A stretch of 64,000 nucleotides of DNA from Thalassospira tepidiphila MCCC 1A03514 (GCF_001662875.1 NZ_JPVZ01000002.1:496001-560000); one strand, 5' to 3'. Shown: positions 42,878-52,353, counted from the first letter of the stretch. The notes: a model not told the origin generated them from the letters alone. Numbers and translations are program-made.

Positions 42878-43507
42878 TTATTTCCGGTCAAACGCCAGCT
42901 TGGCTGCAAGGCCTAAAAAGATACAGCCGGTGGCGATCTGAAAGGCGCGCGCAATCTTCGCTGATCGCGACAAAACCTGCCCGATTTTCCCGGCAAAACT
43001 GCCCACCAGACAATTGATAATCGTCCCGCCGATATTGAGAATCAGCCCGAAAATCAAAAACTGCAACAAAACCGACCCGCGCGACGCATCAACAAACTGC
43101 GGAATAAACGCCAGCACAAAGACAATGATCTTGGGATTAAGCAGGTTCACCACAATCCCGTCCCGCCAGGCCGTAAAGGCGCTGGAACGCTTGGTTTGCG
43201 CGGGTTTCAGGCGCTGGTCGGTGCTTCGAAACGCACCAATCGCCAGCCACACCAGATAGGCAATCCCGGCCCAGCGCAGCACATCAAGTGCCACCGGATG
43301 GGCCGCAACAAGCGCCGCCAGACCCAACCCGGCAAGCGCTGTATGGATCAGCGCACCGGTGGCAATTCCGAAGCTTGCCGCATTGCCCGCCATCGGCCCG
43401 GATTTGATGCCCTGTCCCAGACAAAACAGCATGTCATTGCCCGGCGTCATGTTCAGCGCCAGGGCGGTGGGGATGAAAATCGCCAGGGTTTCCAGCGGGA
43501 TCAGCAT
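42878..43507 (-). CDS. LysE/RhtB-family amino-acid exporter
   Basis: A 209-residue inner-membrane protein with about six spans. It shows the family N-terminus with LNMTPGNDMLFCLGQG and the conserved central NLLNPKIIVFVLAFIPQF. It exports amino acids or related small molecules by proton exchange. AAAGGA lies about 9 bases upstream of the ATG. No coupled gene suggests its substrate, and the members of this family differ widely. Confidence 0.92.
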   Translation of the reverse strand: MLIPLETLAIFIPTALALNMTPGNDMLFCLGQGIKSGPMAGNAASFGIATGALIHTALAGLGLAALVAAHPVALDVLRWAGIAYLVWLAIGAFRSTDQRLKPAQTKRSSAFTAWRDGIVVNLLNPKIIVFVLAFIPQFVDASRGSVLLQFLIFGLILNIGGTIINCLVGSFAGKIGQVLSRSAKIARAFQIATGCIFLGLAAKLAFDRK

Positions 43508-43555
43508 GCTTTACGTCCTTTGGGAATAAATGTGAGGGTTCCTCACATTTCAATA

Positions 43556-44275
43556 TTACGCGCTTCCAGCCCCATAGCGATGCAGTGCTGCGCCATGTTT
43601 CTTAAGCCAGTGTTGCTGTTTTTTCGAGGGGCCATACAAATCATCGACCACGGCCCAGAAACGTGCGGAGTGGTTTAGTTCCTGCAAGTGGGCGACTTCG
43701 TGGGCGACGACGTAATCAAGCACATCTTCAGGCGCCAGCACCAACCGCCAGCTGAACGACAGATTGCCCGAGGATGAACAACTGCCCCAGCGTGTGCGGG
43801 TGTCTTTGAGCGAGATGCGATTGACCTTTTTGTTGATCTGTTCGGCATAGGCATGGGCGCGTGGGGCGATTTCAAGTTTGGCCTGCTTTTTAAGGAAATC
43901 GGTCACCCGGCGGTTGGTATGTTCGGGCTGGCCTGAGACCCAGATCACGCCCGCCTCAACCCAGACTCCGCGTTTGGCATCGGGCACGGCACGGATGGCG
44001 TGATCATGGCCCATGAAGGGAATCCACGCGCCGGGCATGAATTGAACCCGTTCGGGCAGGCGTTGCATGTGGGCTGCCACCCAATCGCCATGCTGATGGA
44101 GCATCGAAATCGCCATTTTGCGCGAAACCCCGTTGGGCACGACGATTTCGACACCGTCAAATGCCGGATCAATGCGCAATTTGAGTCGCGTCGCGCGCGC
44201 ACTTGGCCGCAATCGCACCGGCAACGGGCCGATTTTGGGCATATCGATCTCGGTTTCTTCGGTATTCTTGAGCAT
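43556..44275 (-). CDS. YgjP-like zinc metallopeptidase (M48/SprT-like)
   Basis: About 239 residues. The zinc site is HEVAHLQELNHSARFW (HExxH plus a distal His), preceded by the family motif TRTRWGSCSSSGNLSFSWRL. Such proteins occur widely as stand-alone cytoplasmic metallopeptidases of unknown substrate. I favour the ATG at 44275; an ATG at 44242 and a TTG at 44305 are alternatives, none with a strong ribosome site. It is divergent from argG, which starts about 220 bases away. Confidence 0.88.
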   Translation of the reverse strand: MLKNTEETEIDMPKIGPLPVRLRPSARATRLKLRIDPAFDGVEIVVPNGVSRKMAISMLHQHGDWVAAHMQRLPERVQFMPGAWIPFMGHDHAIRAVPDAKRGVWVEAGVIWVSGQPEHTNRRVTDFLKKQAKLEIAPRAHAYAEQINKKVNRISLKDTRTRWGSCSSSGNLSFSWRLVLAPEDVLDYVVAHEVAHLQELNHSARFWAVVDDLYGPSKKQQHWLKKHGAALHRYGAGSA

Positions 44276-44353
44276 TCGGCGCGGATTTTTCCAAAAGAGA
44301 GGCAAAAAGTGCGATCTTTTTGTGCCTTTTTCGGGCCAAGCCCATCTTGGGTC

Positions 44354-44381
44354 TTGCCCCCTAGTAGTGTTTTCCTATACT
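44354..44381 (+). promoter_or_regulatory. Candidate sigma-70 promoter for argG
   Basis: TTGCCC (44354-44359), 16 bases, then TATACT (44376-44381), about 110 bases before the argG start. The 110-base leader has no obvious terminator. Confidence 0.5.
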
Positions 44382-44493
44382 CCGCGCTCAAGGTCTAGGG
44401 GCGATTTGCGACATATGGGTTGCAGCCCCGACAGGACGCAGGCGTTAGGTGCCGCGCCCTGCATTACATCGGAAGAAGAAAGGCGTCACTCCC

Positions 44494-45714
44494 ATGAGCG
44501 ATCAGGTCAAAAAGGTCGTCCTTGCCTATTCAGGCGGTCTGGATACCTCCATCATCCTGAAATGGCTTCGCGAAGAATATAACTGCGAAGTCGTGACCTT
44601 CACCGCCGACCTCGGCCAGGGCGAAGAGCTGGAACCGGCCCGCAAAAAGGCAGAGATGTTCGGCGTCAAACAGATCTTCATCGACGATCTGCGCGAAGAA
44701 TTCGTCCGCGACTTCGTCTTCCCGATGTTCCGCGCCAATGCCCTTTATGAAGGTGTTTACCTGCTCGGTACCTCGATCGCGCGTCCGCTGATTGCCAAGC
44801 GCCAGATCGAAATCGCCGAAGAAGTTGGTGCAGATGCCGTTTCCCATGGTGCGACCGGCAAAGGCAACGACCAGGTCCGTTTCGAGCTGGGTTATTATGC
44901 CCTTAAGCCGAACGTGAAGGTCATCGCACCGTGGCGCGAATGGAAGCTGAACTCGCGTACTGCTTTGCTGAACTTTGCCCGCGAGCACCAGATTCCGATT
45001 TCGGCTGACAAGCTTGGTGGCGATGAGCCGCCCTATTCGACCGACGCGAACCTTCTGCACATTTCCTATGAAGGCAAGGCGCTGGAAGATCCGTGGGTCA
45101 AGCCGGACGAAAATATGTTCGAGCGCACCGTATCGCCGCAGAACGCACCCGATGCGATCACCACGATCGAAATCGAGTTCGAGCAGGGCAACCCGGTTGC
45201 GATCAACGGCGAACGCCTGAGCCCGGCAACGCTTTTGACCAAACTCAACGAAGTTGCCGGCAAGAACGGCATCGGTCGTCTGGATCTGGTCGAAAACCGT
45301 TATGTCGGCATGAAGTCGCGCGGCGTTTACGAAACCCCGGGCGGCACCATTCTGTCGGTTGCACACCGTGCGATGGAAAGCATCACCCTTGATCGTAACG
45401 CCGGTCACCTCAAGGACGAGCTGATGCCGCGTTATGCCGAGATGATCTATAACGGGTATTGGTGGTCGCCGGAACGTCAGGCCCTGCAGCGCCTGATCGA
45501 CGAGACCCAGCGTACCGTGAACGGCGTTGTGCGCCTTGATCTGTACAAAGGCAACGTTACCGTCACCGGCCGTAAGTCGCCGAACTCGATCTACTCCGAA
45601 GAGCATGTCACGTTCGAGGCCGACACCGTTTACAACCAGCGCGATGCAGAAGGCTTCATCAAACTGAATGCGCTTCGCCTGCGTCTTGGTTTTGACCGCG
45701 ACGGCATGAAGTAA
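44494..45714 (+). CDS. argG: Argininosuccinate synthase
   Basis: A 406-residue cytoplasmic enzyme that joins citrulline and aspartate using ATP. The PP-loop AYSGGLDTS lies at residues 9-17. Further family motifs include [13 protein letters not shown] and the C-terminal [13 protein letters not shown] chose the ATG at 44494, because the encoded [15 protein letters not shown] is the standard start. AAAGG lies about 11 bases upstream. It stands alone, with a clear terminator after it. Confidence 0.98.
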   Translation: MSDQVKKVVLAYSGGLDTSIILKWLREEYNCEVVTFTADLGQGEELEPARKKAEMFGVKQIFIDDLREEFVRDFVFPMFRANALYEGVYLLGTSIARPLIAKRQIEIAEEVGADAVSHGATGKGNDQVRFELGYYALKPNVKVIAPWREWKLNSRTALLNFAREHQIPISADKLGGDEPPYSTDANLLHISYEGKALEDPWVKPDENMFERTVSPQNAPDAITTIEIEFEQGNPVAINGERLSPATLLTKLNEVAGKNGIGRLDLVENRYVGMKSRGVYETPGGTILSVAHRAMESITLDRNAGHLKDELMPRYAEMIYNGYWWSPERQALQRLIDETQRTVNGVVRLDLYKGNVTVTGRKSPNSIYSEEHVTFEADTVYNQRDAEGFIKLNALRLRLGFDRDGMK

Positions 45715-45743
45715 GTTTCCGCAAGCAATTGTGGAGCGGCAAG

Positions 45744-45773
45744 CGAGGGGCATTTTTGCCCCTCGTTTTCGTT
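45744..45773 (+). terminator. Terminator after argG
   Basis: CGAGGGGCA (45744-45752) pairs with TGCCCCTCG (45757-45765) around TTTT, followed by a T-rich tail. Confidence 0.85.
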
Positions 45774-45826
45774 TGAAAGCCAAGCTATAAGCGGGCTCTT
45801 AACCTGTTCAGATAAGTATATCGGTC

Positions 45827-46573
45827 ATGCAGCGCTATAAATGTACCGTCGAATATGATGGCCGCCCCTATCACGGCTGGCAGTACCAGGACGAAGTGAT
45901 TTCGGTTCAGAAGGTCTTTGAGACCGCGATCGAAAAATTCGCCGGTGTATTCGTGCGCGTCTATGTGTCGGGCCGGACCGATGCCGGGGTGCATGCGCTG
46001 GGGCAGGTGGTGCATTTCGATCTGCCGAAATACTACCCGGCGGAAGCGGTGATGAATGCGATCAACCATCACCTCAAACCTGATCCGGTGGCGATCAAGG
46101 AATGCGAGGAAGTCACGGAAGACTTCCATGCGCGGTTTTCGTCAAAGAAACGATATTACATGTATCGCATTATCAATCGCCGCGCACCCCTGACCTTTGA
46201 GGCTGGGCTGGCCTGGGGCGTCTATAAGCCACTTGATATTGATGCGATGAATGAAGCGGCCCAACATCTGATCGGGACGTTTGATTTCACAAGCTTCCGG
46301 GCCAGTGAATGTCAGGCCAAAAGTCCGATCAAGACGCTGGAAAAGCTTGAAGTCATACGCGGGATCGAAAACCCGCTTGAAATCCGGGTCCATACCGAAA
46401 GCCGGTCTTTCCTGCATCATCAGGTGCGCAATATGGTTGGCACACTTGTTCTGGTTGGCAAGGGCGCCTGGAAGCCGATTGACGTTAAAACGGCCCTTGA
46501 GGCCAAGGATCGCAGTGCTGGCGGCCCGACGGCACCGGCCGACGGGCTTTATTTCGTCAAGGTCGATTACTGA
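45827..46573 (+). CDS. truA: tRNA pseudouridine(38-40) synthase
   Basis: A 248-residue TruA. The N-terminal EYDGRPYHGWQYQ and the catalytic loop SGRTDAGVHALGQ, which holds the essential Asp, are both clear. It isomerises uridines 38-40 in the anticodon arm of many tRNAs. The ribosome site is weak. In many alphaproteobacteria truA sits beside fmt/def, but here it follows argG after a terminator and is probably transcribed on its own. Confidence 0.97.
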   Translation: MQRYKCTVEYDGRPYHGWQYQDEVISVQKVFETAIEKFAGVFVRVYVSGRTDAGVHALGQVVHFDLPKYYPAEAVMNAINHHLKPDPVAIKECEEVTEDFHARFSSKKRYYMYRIINRRAPLTFEAGLAWGVYKPLDIDAMNEAAQHLIGTFDFTSFRASECQAKSPIKTLEKLEVIRGIENPLEIRVHTESRSFLHHQVRNMVGTLVLVGKGAWKPIDVKTALEAKDRSAGGPTAPADGLYFVKVDY

Positions 46574-47019
46574 CACCCGATCAGATAGAGATCCGTTCAG
46601 CGTCTGAAGTAAATTCAGCAGACGAATATTCAGCCTGACCTTTGCGCATTATCTGTGCGCATTTCATCCTTCCCGGACCTCCTTGTAGAAAAAACGACGC
46701 ACAGGCGAAATTTTTTTCGGTTTTCTGTCTACCACTCCCCATATGACGCTTATTGATATGGTTGTTCATCTTATGGGTAGGTGTTCACCTATCGGTAACG
46801 AACTGTAATTACACTATTAATTAATCTTTAGTTGGCTGACTCGCGTTCAGGTTGCGAAAAGTCTGTACGATAGTATTGCTCTATACTAAAGTTTAATTTA
46901 TAGGATTGTATATCTTATATCTCTGCTGAACCAGGCGACCAAGACCCGGGAAGATGCTGAACCGCCGATCTAGTTGCTAGAGGGGCTCGTCGGTGACCAA
47001 CGATGAAATGAGAGTGAGT
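46574..47019. other. Long A+T-rich gap before the chemoreceptor gene
   Basis: I find no gene in these 446 bases. The right half (46790-46930) is strongly A+T-rich and probably holds the chemoreceptor promoter; a TATACT at 46883-46888 is one candidate -10 without a good -35. Confidence 0.4.
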
Positions 47020-48723
47020 ATGTCGAAAAGTTTGATTTTCAAGGTGGCTCTCGCCGCCGTTGCGATCCTGATTGCGGGCATCGCGCTTCTGGGCTTGCTG
47101 ATCATGCAGCGCATCGATGACAAGGTGGCAAGTGACAGTCTTGAATCGCAGAAACTGAACCTTCGCGTTGCTGCGACAATCTTCCAGGATAATCATCCCG
47201 AATTTTCCATGAAGATCAGCGAAGACGGTGAAACCACCGATCTCGTCATTCCCGAAATCCCGGATCTGTCGTCGCATGACCTGATTGACTCGATCGGGGC
47301 CGCCACCGGCCAGACGGCGACCGTGTTCGCCTTCGTCCCGGCAGAGCAGGACTTCGTGCGTGTTTCGACCAACATTATCAAACCGGACGGCAAACGTGCG
47401 GTTGGCACCATGCTGGGCAAGGGCAGTGCGGCCTATCAGCCGATCATGTCGGGCAACACGTTCCGGGGTGAGGCGCTTATTCTTGGGACGGAATATGTAA
47501 CGCAATATTCGCCGATCAAATCACCATCGGGTGACACGCTTGGTATTCTCTATGTCGGGATCAAAAAGGCAGAGGTCGCCGCGGTCGCAGGTGAGATCGA
47601 ACTGCGGATCGCGATTGTCGGTATTATCGTTGCCATCGCATCGGCTGTGTTGCTGTTCCTGTTGCTGCGCTGGCAGCTCGGACCGCTGCGCGATCTTGGT
47701 CAGACGATTTCCCGATTTGTCGAACGTGACTTTTCCGAAGAAGTTTCGTTTACCGATCGCAAGGACGAGATTGGCGTGATTGCCAATGGTCTTGTGCGTT
47801 GGCGTGAAACGGCTGAAAAAATGGGTGAGGCCGAGGCCGCCCGGGTGGAAGCCGAAAAACGTGCCGAAAAGGAACGTTTGGAACAGCGCAACCGTCTGGC
47901 CCATGAACTTGAACAATCCATCGGTCAGATCGTTGCATCTGTTCGCCAGTCGTCGACCGGTATGCAGAAATCCACCGAACTGATGCGTGAATCGGCCAAT
48001 CATTCCCTGACCCAAAGCCAACGGGTGTCCGAGGCCGCCAATGATTCGGCCCAGAGCGTTCAAACGGTTGCAGCCGCGACCGAGGAACTTTCAGCCTCTA
48101 TCAGCGGCATCGGTGATCAGGTCCGTGAATCCACAGCGATTGCCGAAACCGCCGTTGGTGAAGCATCGCGGGCCAACGAAATGGTTGGTGGTCTGGCCGA
48201 AGCAGCCGAGCGCATCGGTGAAGTCGTGAGTTTGATCAACGACATTGCGGCCCAGACCAACCTTCTGGCGCTCAACGCGACAATCGAGGCCGCCCGTGCT
48301 GGTGAAGCCGGCAAGGGCTTTGCGGTTGTGGCGCAAGAGGTCAAAAACCTTGCCAACCAGACCGCCAAGGCAACCGACGAAATCGCCCAGCAGATCGGGG
48401 CGATTCAGGGCGAGACCAGGGTTACAGTCGAGGCAATTGAAAAGGTCACGCATACGATTTCGTCGATCAGCGAAATCGCATCAGGCATTTCATCGGCAGT
48501 GAGCGAACAGAACGCCGCCGTCAACGAAATCGCCAACAGTGCGACCAGTGCATCGTCCGGTTCGAGCGAGGTTGTCGCCAACATCAACGAAATTCACGAA
48601 GCCGCCGCCAGCAGTGGGGCAGCCGCCAGTGAACTTGATCAGAATGTTGGTGCGATGGCCAAGCAGATCGACAGTCTGCAAAAGACCGTGTCGAACTTCC
48701 TGTCGCAATTGCGCGCAGGCTGA
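47020..48723 (+). CDS. Methyl-accepting chemotaxis protein with periplasmic Cache-type domain
   Basis: A 567-residue chemoreceptor. Membrane span 1 lies at about 4-30, followed by a periplasmic domain of roughly 165 residues with the fused-Cache pattern (GQTATVFAFV, VGTMLGKGSAAY, GILYVGIKKAEV). Span 2 is at about 195-217, then a HAMP region, and the signalling domain ends with the hairpin tip [20 protein letters not shown] that binds CheA/CheW. I chose the ATG at 47020 with GAGAGTGAG upstream; a GTG at 46993 adds nine residues. Such domains often sense small organic acids. No C-terminal CheR pentapeptide is visible. Confidence 0.93.
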   Translation: MSKSLIFKVALAAVAILIAGIALLGLLIMQRIDDKVASDSLESQKLNLRVAATIFQDNHPEFSMKISEDGETTDLVIPEIPDLSSHDLIDSIGAATGQTATVFAFVPAEQDFVRVSTNIIKPDGKRAVGTMLGKGSAAYQPIMSGNTFRGEALILGTEYVTQYSPIKSPSGDTLGILYVGIKKAEVAAVAGEIELRIAIVGIIVAIASAVLLFLLLRWQLGPLRDLGQTISRFVERDFSEEVSFTDRKDEIGVIANGLVRWRETAEKMGEAEAARVEAEKRAEKERLEQRNRLAHELEQSIGQIVASVRQSSTGMQKSTELMRESANHSLTQSQRVSEAANDSAQSVQTVAAATEELSASISGIGDQVRESTAIAETAVGEASRANEMVGGLAEAAERIGEVVSLINDIAAQTNLLALNATIEAARAGEAGKGFAVVAQEVKNLANQTAKATDEIAQQIGAIQGETRVTVEAIEKVTHTISSISEIASGISSAVSEQNAAVNEIANSATSASSGSSEVVANINEIHEAAASSGAAASELDQNVGAMAKQIDSLQKTVSNFLSQLRAG

Positions 48724-48767
48724 TCGGATCACGTTTGCGGCGGGATACCTGCCGCAGAACCAAACTG

Positions 48768-48797
48768 AAAAAGGGTGGGCAAATGCCCACCCTTTTT
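48768..48797. terminator. Bidirectional terminator between the chemoreceptor and lrgB genes
   Basis: A perfect 14-bp stem AAAAAGGGTGGGCA / TGCCCACCCTTTTT with a two-base core loop. The A and T runs serve both directions. Confidence 0.9.
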
Positions 48798-48799
48798 GT

Positions 48800-49525
48800 T
48801 TAGCCAAATATCCAGTGCCACAGGAACGGGATGGTTAATGCGGTGGCAAGGGTATTGAGCCCCATCGCAAGGCCGGAAAAGGCCCCGGCGGTTTCATTGA
48901 CCTGAAACGCCCGCGCCGTTCCGATGCCGTGTGATGCCACCCCCATGGCAAAGCCGCGCGCCCGCCAGTCCTTAAGACGGGCCATATTCATCACCATCGG
49001 GCCAAGGGTTGCGCCAACGATGCCCGTCGCGATCACGCAAACTGCGGTCAGGGCCGGGACCCCGCCGATATTTTCGGCAATGCCCATGGCGACGGGGGTG
49101 GTGACGGATTTCGGGGCCAGGGATGCCAGTGTTTCCGGGCTTGCGCCCAGTGCCCAGGCCAGAATGACGGTGCTGGCACTCGCAACCAGTGATCCGAACA
49201 GAACCCCGAATGCGATGACTGGCAGCGCACGTTTCAGCGTTTCAGTCTGACGAAACAGCGGGACGGCAAGGGCCACCGTGGCCGGACCCAACAGGAAGTG
49301 AACAAACTGCGCGCCTTCGAAGTAGGTGGCATAGGGCGTGCCGGTGACTTTGAGCAACAGGGCAATCAGGGCGATGGCGATGACCACCGGATTACAGATC
49401 GGGTTGCGGTCGCTTTTTTGATAAAGCCAGAAGCCGATGGCATAGGCAACAAGGGTGATGGTCAGCCCGGTCAGCGGTTTGGCCGACAGGTAAACCCAGA
49501 GCTGGGTGATATCGGTCTCGTTCAT
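48800..49525 (-). CDS. LrgB/CidB-family membrane protein
   Basis: A 241-residue inner-membrane protein with about seven spans and the family block GFAMGVASHGIGTARAFQVN. LrgB/CidB proteins work with LrgA/CidA partners. They have been linked to holin-like control of murein hydrolases and to export of pyruvate or glycolate (established for relatives, not testable here). GGAGG lies 7 bases before the ATG, and the start overlaps the lrgA-type stop by four bases. Confidence 0.93.
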   Translation of the reverse strand: MNETDITQLWVYLSAKPLTGLTITLVAYAIGFWLYQKSDRNPICNPVVIAIALIALLLKVTGTPYATYFEGAQFVHFLLGPATVALAVPLFRQTETLKRALPVIAFGVLFGSLVASASTVILAWALGASPETLASLAPKSVTTPVAMGIAENIGGVPALTAVCVIATGIVGATLGPMVMNMARLKDWRARGFAMGVASHGIGTARAFQVNETAGAFSGLAMGLNTLATALTIPFLWHWIFG

Positions 49526-49890
49526 TGCCCGTCCTCCAGACTTTCGCCCGGTTTGGCCTTGGGCAGCAGTTTCGACATCAAAAGGGCGGTCAGCACCATG
49601 GCCAGCAGGGTGGAAATGATCAGGGCGGCGGCAATCGGCAGCCAGTCGCCTTTAAGACGATCAATCTGTGTGACAACGCCCACCCCGGCCGGAACAAACA
49701 GCAAGGAGAAATGGATCAGCAGATTATCTGCGGCATCGGTCAGCACCTTGGGCGGGTTGCGTTTGATCAGAAGGCCGACAAACAGCAGCACCAGACCGAT
49801 CACCGGACCGGGAACCGGCAGATCAAACAGTTCCGACACCACCTCGCCAAACAGCTGGCAGACAAGGATCAGGGCAAAAGCAGCAATCAT
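49522..49890 (-). CDS. LrgA/CidA-family membrane protein
   Basis: A 122-residue protein with four spans and the family motif LPVPGPVIGLVLLF. I chose the ATG at 49890 because a near-perfect GGGGAGG stands 6-7 bases upstream; an ATG at 49917 adds nine residues without such a site. It is coupled to the lrgB-type gene by an ATGA overlap. No LytTR or LysR regulator gene is adjacent, unlike many lrgAB/cidAB loci. Confidence 0.9.
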   Translation of the reverse strand: MIAAFALILVCQLFGEVVSELFDLPVPGPVIGLVLLFVGLLIKRNPPKVLTDAADNLLIHFSLLFVPAGVGVVTQIDRLKGDWLPIAAALIISTLLAMVLTALLMSKLLPKAKPGESLEDGQ

Positions 49891-50070
49891 CAAAAACCTC
49901 CCCACAGGCACATGCATGTTTTTCTGCGTAAGACATAATAGGCTTCGGGAAGTTCGACTTTTATTAATTACGCAAAACGCCCGTGCCGGGTGGGAATAAA
50001 ATTGATTCTTGGGCGGGCACTCACCGTTAATCGAAATTGATCTTTCGGGATATTTCGAATCAGTTTGATT

Positions 50071-50110
50071 TATGTGTGGCTATTTGTTATTTAGGACATA
50101 GCCACACATA
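50071..50110 (+). promoter_or_regulatory. 13-bp perfect inverted repeat before the DUF5343 gene
   Basis: TATGTGTGGCTAT (50071-50083) and ATAGCCACACATA (50098-50110) with 14 bases between, ending 18 bases before the ATG. It could be an operator over the promoter or an mRNA hairpin near the ribosome site. Confidence 0.6.
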
Positions 50111-50128
50111 AAATTACGATGGTGATTT

Positions 50129-50824
50129 ATGGTCGAATCTCAGTCTTCTAAATCTGTGCCGTATGCGACATTCTCTTCTTTTATAAACTTTTCCAATAAG
50201 TTGCGAGAAGAGGGGGTGCCAAACAGAATAGATAAGACAGTTTTTGGGGCGGCTTCTGGTAGCGTCATTTATAGCACGATTTCTGCGCTGAAATCTTTAG
50301 ACCTGATCGACGAAAACGGAGTCCCTTCTCTAAAATTCATTGATTTTGTCACTTCTACCGATGAAGAGCGAAAGCAGAAACTGAAGGATATTCTTAGAGT
50401 TGGTTATGCGTCGCTTTGGGATGGGTCGATCAATCTAGAGACAGCCTCGGCCGGCCAGTTCAATGATCATCTACGTGATGTTTATGACGTAAAAGGTTCG
50501 ACAATAGACAAGTCTGCCGCGTTTTTCATATCCGCTGCCAACTTTGCTGAGATACCCTTGTCTTCGCAACTGAAGGCGCGGAAGCCGATAGCATCTTCGT
50601 CGTCTTCTAAGAAAAGTTCCAAGCAGAGAAAAAAGAACAATGGCAACGATCCAAAAGCAGACAGCGAGTTGCCAGCCCAGCCTGTTGTCCCAGAAAAACC
50701 ATTGGAACATCAGTTAGTTGATCTAATGACAGAAGATGACTTGGACGCTGATGTGAAAGACGCAATTTGGAAGTTGGTTCAGTACTTAACTGCCAAACGA
50801 GCGAAGAGTAGTGTTTTTAATTGA
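50129..50824 (+). CDS. DUF5343 domain protein, A+T-rich, likely acquired
   Basis: A 231-residue protein of unknown function. Residues 10-150 follow the DUF5343 pattern as I remember it: FSSFINFSNKLREEGVPNRID, a ALKSLDLIDENG segment, and a final KGSTIDKSAAFFISA. A Ser/Lys-rich linker (153-175) separates a short acidic helical C-terminus. There are no membrane spans or signal peptide. Base composition is visibly more A+T-rich than both sides, and codons such as AGA, TTA and ATA appear that the neighbours avoid. It has its own upstream dyad and downstream hairpin, and looks like a one-gene insertion. Function should not be assumed. Confidence 0.75.
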   Translation: MVESQSSKSVPYATFSSFINFSNKLREEGVPNRIDKTVFGAASGSVIYSTISALKSLDLIDENGVPSLKFIDFVTSTDEERKQKLKDILRVGYASLWDGSINLETASAGQFNDHLRDVYDVKGSTIDKSAAFFISAANFAEIPLSSQLKARKPIASSSSSKKSSKQRKKNNGNDPKADSELPAQPVVPEKPLEHQLVDLMTEDDLDADVKDAIWKLVQYLTAKRAKSSVFN

Positions 50825-50830
50825 AGAATT

Positions 50831-50869
50831 TGCGCCACGGAATCTGCTTGGCGGCCGTTCCGTGGCGCA
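50831..50869 (+). terminator. Hairpin after the DUF5343 gene
   Basis: TGCGCCACGGAA (50831-50842) pairs perfectly with TTCCGTGGCGCA (50858-50869). A clear T run is missing. Confidence 0.55.
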
Positions 50870-51194
50870 TAAACCGCTAACACATGGAGGTCGGCAAGGA
50901 CCGTTATGCCTTTGGTTTTAAAAGCTCAATTTTAGCACCCACTTTGGTTCAGAAGCCCAAAGTGGGACGCCGTATTAAGCCTTCGGCAAGCATAGTGCAT
51001 GCCTTAAGTGCCGATTAATTATGCACTTTTTCTTGCCGATTTCAATTCAATTCCGGCAACAAGGAATTTGTTGATGCAAGAAAGTCGTGTTTTTGTGCGA
51101 GCCTACGAGCGTATCCGATATGGACATCGCGAGTATGTTTGCGCGCATACGCGTCGCTGGCCTCGCCAGTTGACGTTTGACTTCTAAAAGTATT

Positions 51195-51219
51195 GGAAGG
51201 TGGGGTTGACCCACCTTCC
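51195..51219 (-). terminator. Terminator of the arsC-like gene
   Basis: GGAAGGTGGG and CCCACCTTCC form a 10-bp stem with a five-base loop. On the minus strand a short T-rich stretch follows. Confidence 0.65.
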
Positions 51220-51251
51220 GCCAAATGTCGGTGTCATTCCAGACCGCAGCG

Positions 51252-51587
51252 TTACAGAATTTCCAGCGCGTTTTCCGGCGGACGGCCGAGAACGGCCTTG
51301 TCGCCATTAACCACAATCGGGCGTTCAAGGGCGCGCGGATGGGCACAGAGGGCCTCGATCAGCTCCTCCCCACGCAGATCGGCAATGCCTTCTTCGCGGG
51401 CTTCCTTCTTGCGCAGGATGTCTTCGGGTTTCATGCCGAGCATATCAAGGATGCCTGAAAGTTCCTGCGGGGTTGGCGGGGTGTCGAGATAGGCGATCAC
51501 GTCGGGCGTTATGCCCTGTTCTTCGATCAGGGCCAGGGTCTGGCGCGATTTCGAGCAGCGCGGATTGTGGTAGATGCGGACCATCAT
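51252..51587 (-). CDS. arsC: Arsenate reductase (glutaredoxin type, ArsC family)
   Basis: A 111-residue thioredoxin-fold protein. The catalytic Cys lies in HNPRCSKSRQTL, and the arginines that hold arsenate are visible in ILRKKEAREE, ALERPIVV and VLGRPPENALEIL. It reduces arsenate with glutathione/glutaredoxin. GGAGA precedes the start; a second ATG one codon later is possible. No arsenite exporter or ArsR gene is adjacent, so it may be a housekeeping ArsC/YfgD-like protein rather than part of an arsenic operon. Confidence 0.88.
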   Translation of the reverse strand: MMVRIYHNPRCSKSRQTLALIEEQGITPDVIAYLDTPPTPQELSGILDMLGMKPEDILRKKEAREEGIADLRGEELIEALCAHPRALERPIVVNGDKAVLGRPPENALEIL

Positions 51588-51645
51588 GGTTGGGTCTCCG
51601 TATCAAAATGGATTTGTTCATTGATAGCGATCTTTGGGGATGCAA

Positions 51646-52353
51646 TCAAATCCCGTCGATCATCGAGAGCAGGTCTTCGAGCTCTTCGATCTCGCTATTG
51701 ATGATGCGGGTGGCGGTGTCATAGCCAAAGCCCTGACGGGCGAGGGCGGCCATATCCTTTTCGCGTTTTTCTTCGCGGATATAGGGCCGGCGCCACGGGC
51801 CAAGACGACGGCGACGGGCATAGGCAGCGGCAGCGGCAATGTTGGGGTCGGTGCCACGCACTTCTTCATAGGCGGCGTCATCGGCCTCGGCCCGAAGTTC
51901 GGTCAGTGCGGCATCGACCTGATCACTGGCAATGCCGCGCGATGACAAATCGGCGGCAATCACCCGAAGCGCCTTGCCCCGACGCAGCAAGGAACGTGCG
52001 CGTCCCTTGGCATAGGCATCGTCGTTAATGAAGCCAGCCTTTTCGCAGGCCGACAAAACCGAATTCATCCACTCAACGGCTTCGTCCGGGTCGGTGCCGT
52101 GTTCGGCGACCGACAGGCGGATTTTACCGCGCATCAATGTTTCAAGCCGGGCGCGTGAGGCGGCGAAGCGTTCGAGATACCAGGTGGCATAATTCATCAG
52201 ATAGTCGCGGGTGACCTTGCGCGGGCGTTTGGGTTCATGCGAGCGGGTTTTCGACTTTTTGCCGGACTGGTTGGAAAAACGCGCATTTCCGGCGGGCTTT
52301 TTTTCGCGCGCAGAGTCGCTGGTTTCCGGGCTTTGGCGATGTTTGTCGTGCAT
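51646..52353 (-). CDS. recX: RecX-family RecA modulator
   Basis: About 235 residues. A basic, low-complexity N-terminal tail (1-55) is followed by helical RecX repeats (ERFAASRARLETLM, INDDAYAKGRARSLLRRGK, YIREEKREKDMAALARQGF). RecX caps and limits RecA filaments. I favour the ATG at 52353; a GTG at 52377 adds eight residues. It is not next to recA here. The tail is longer than in enterobacterial RecX, as in other alphaproteobacteria. Confidence 0.87.
   Translation of the reverse strand: MHDKHRQSPETSDSAREKKPAGNARFSNQSGKKSKTRSHEPKRPRKVTRDYLMNYATWYLERFAASRARLETLMRGKIRLSVAEHGTDPDEAVEWMNSVLSACEKAGFINDDAYAKGRARSLLRRGKALRVIAADLSSRGIASDQVDAALTELRAEADDAAYEEVRGTDPNIAAAAAYARRRRLGPWRRPYIREEKREKDMAALARQGFGYDTATRIINSEIEELEDLLSMIDGI

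Larger units (their letters stand above)
50825..51251. other. Hairpin-rich gap without a supported gene
   Basis: Four stems stand out: the terminator-like 12-bp stem at 50831-50869; CCCACTTTGG with CCAAAGTGGG (50938-50965); GTGCAT with ATGCAC near 51000; and the arsC terminator at 51195-51219. No tRNA fold or open frame with a ribosome site was seen. Possible small RNA or a decayed element. Confidence 0.45.

Noticed and set aside
51042..51224. 60-codon minus-strand frame beginning MAEGGSTPPSNTF
   Set aside because: It runs through the arsC terminator hairpin and lacks a ribosome site.
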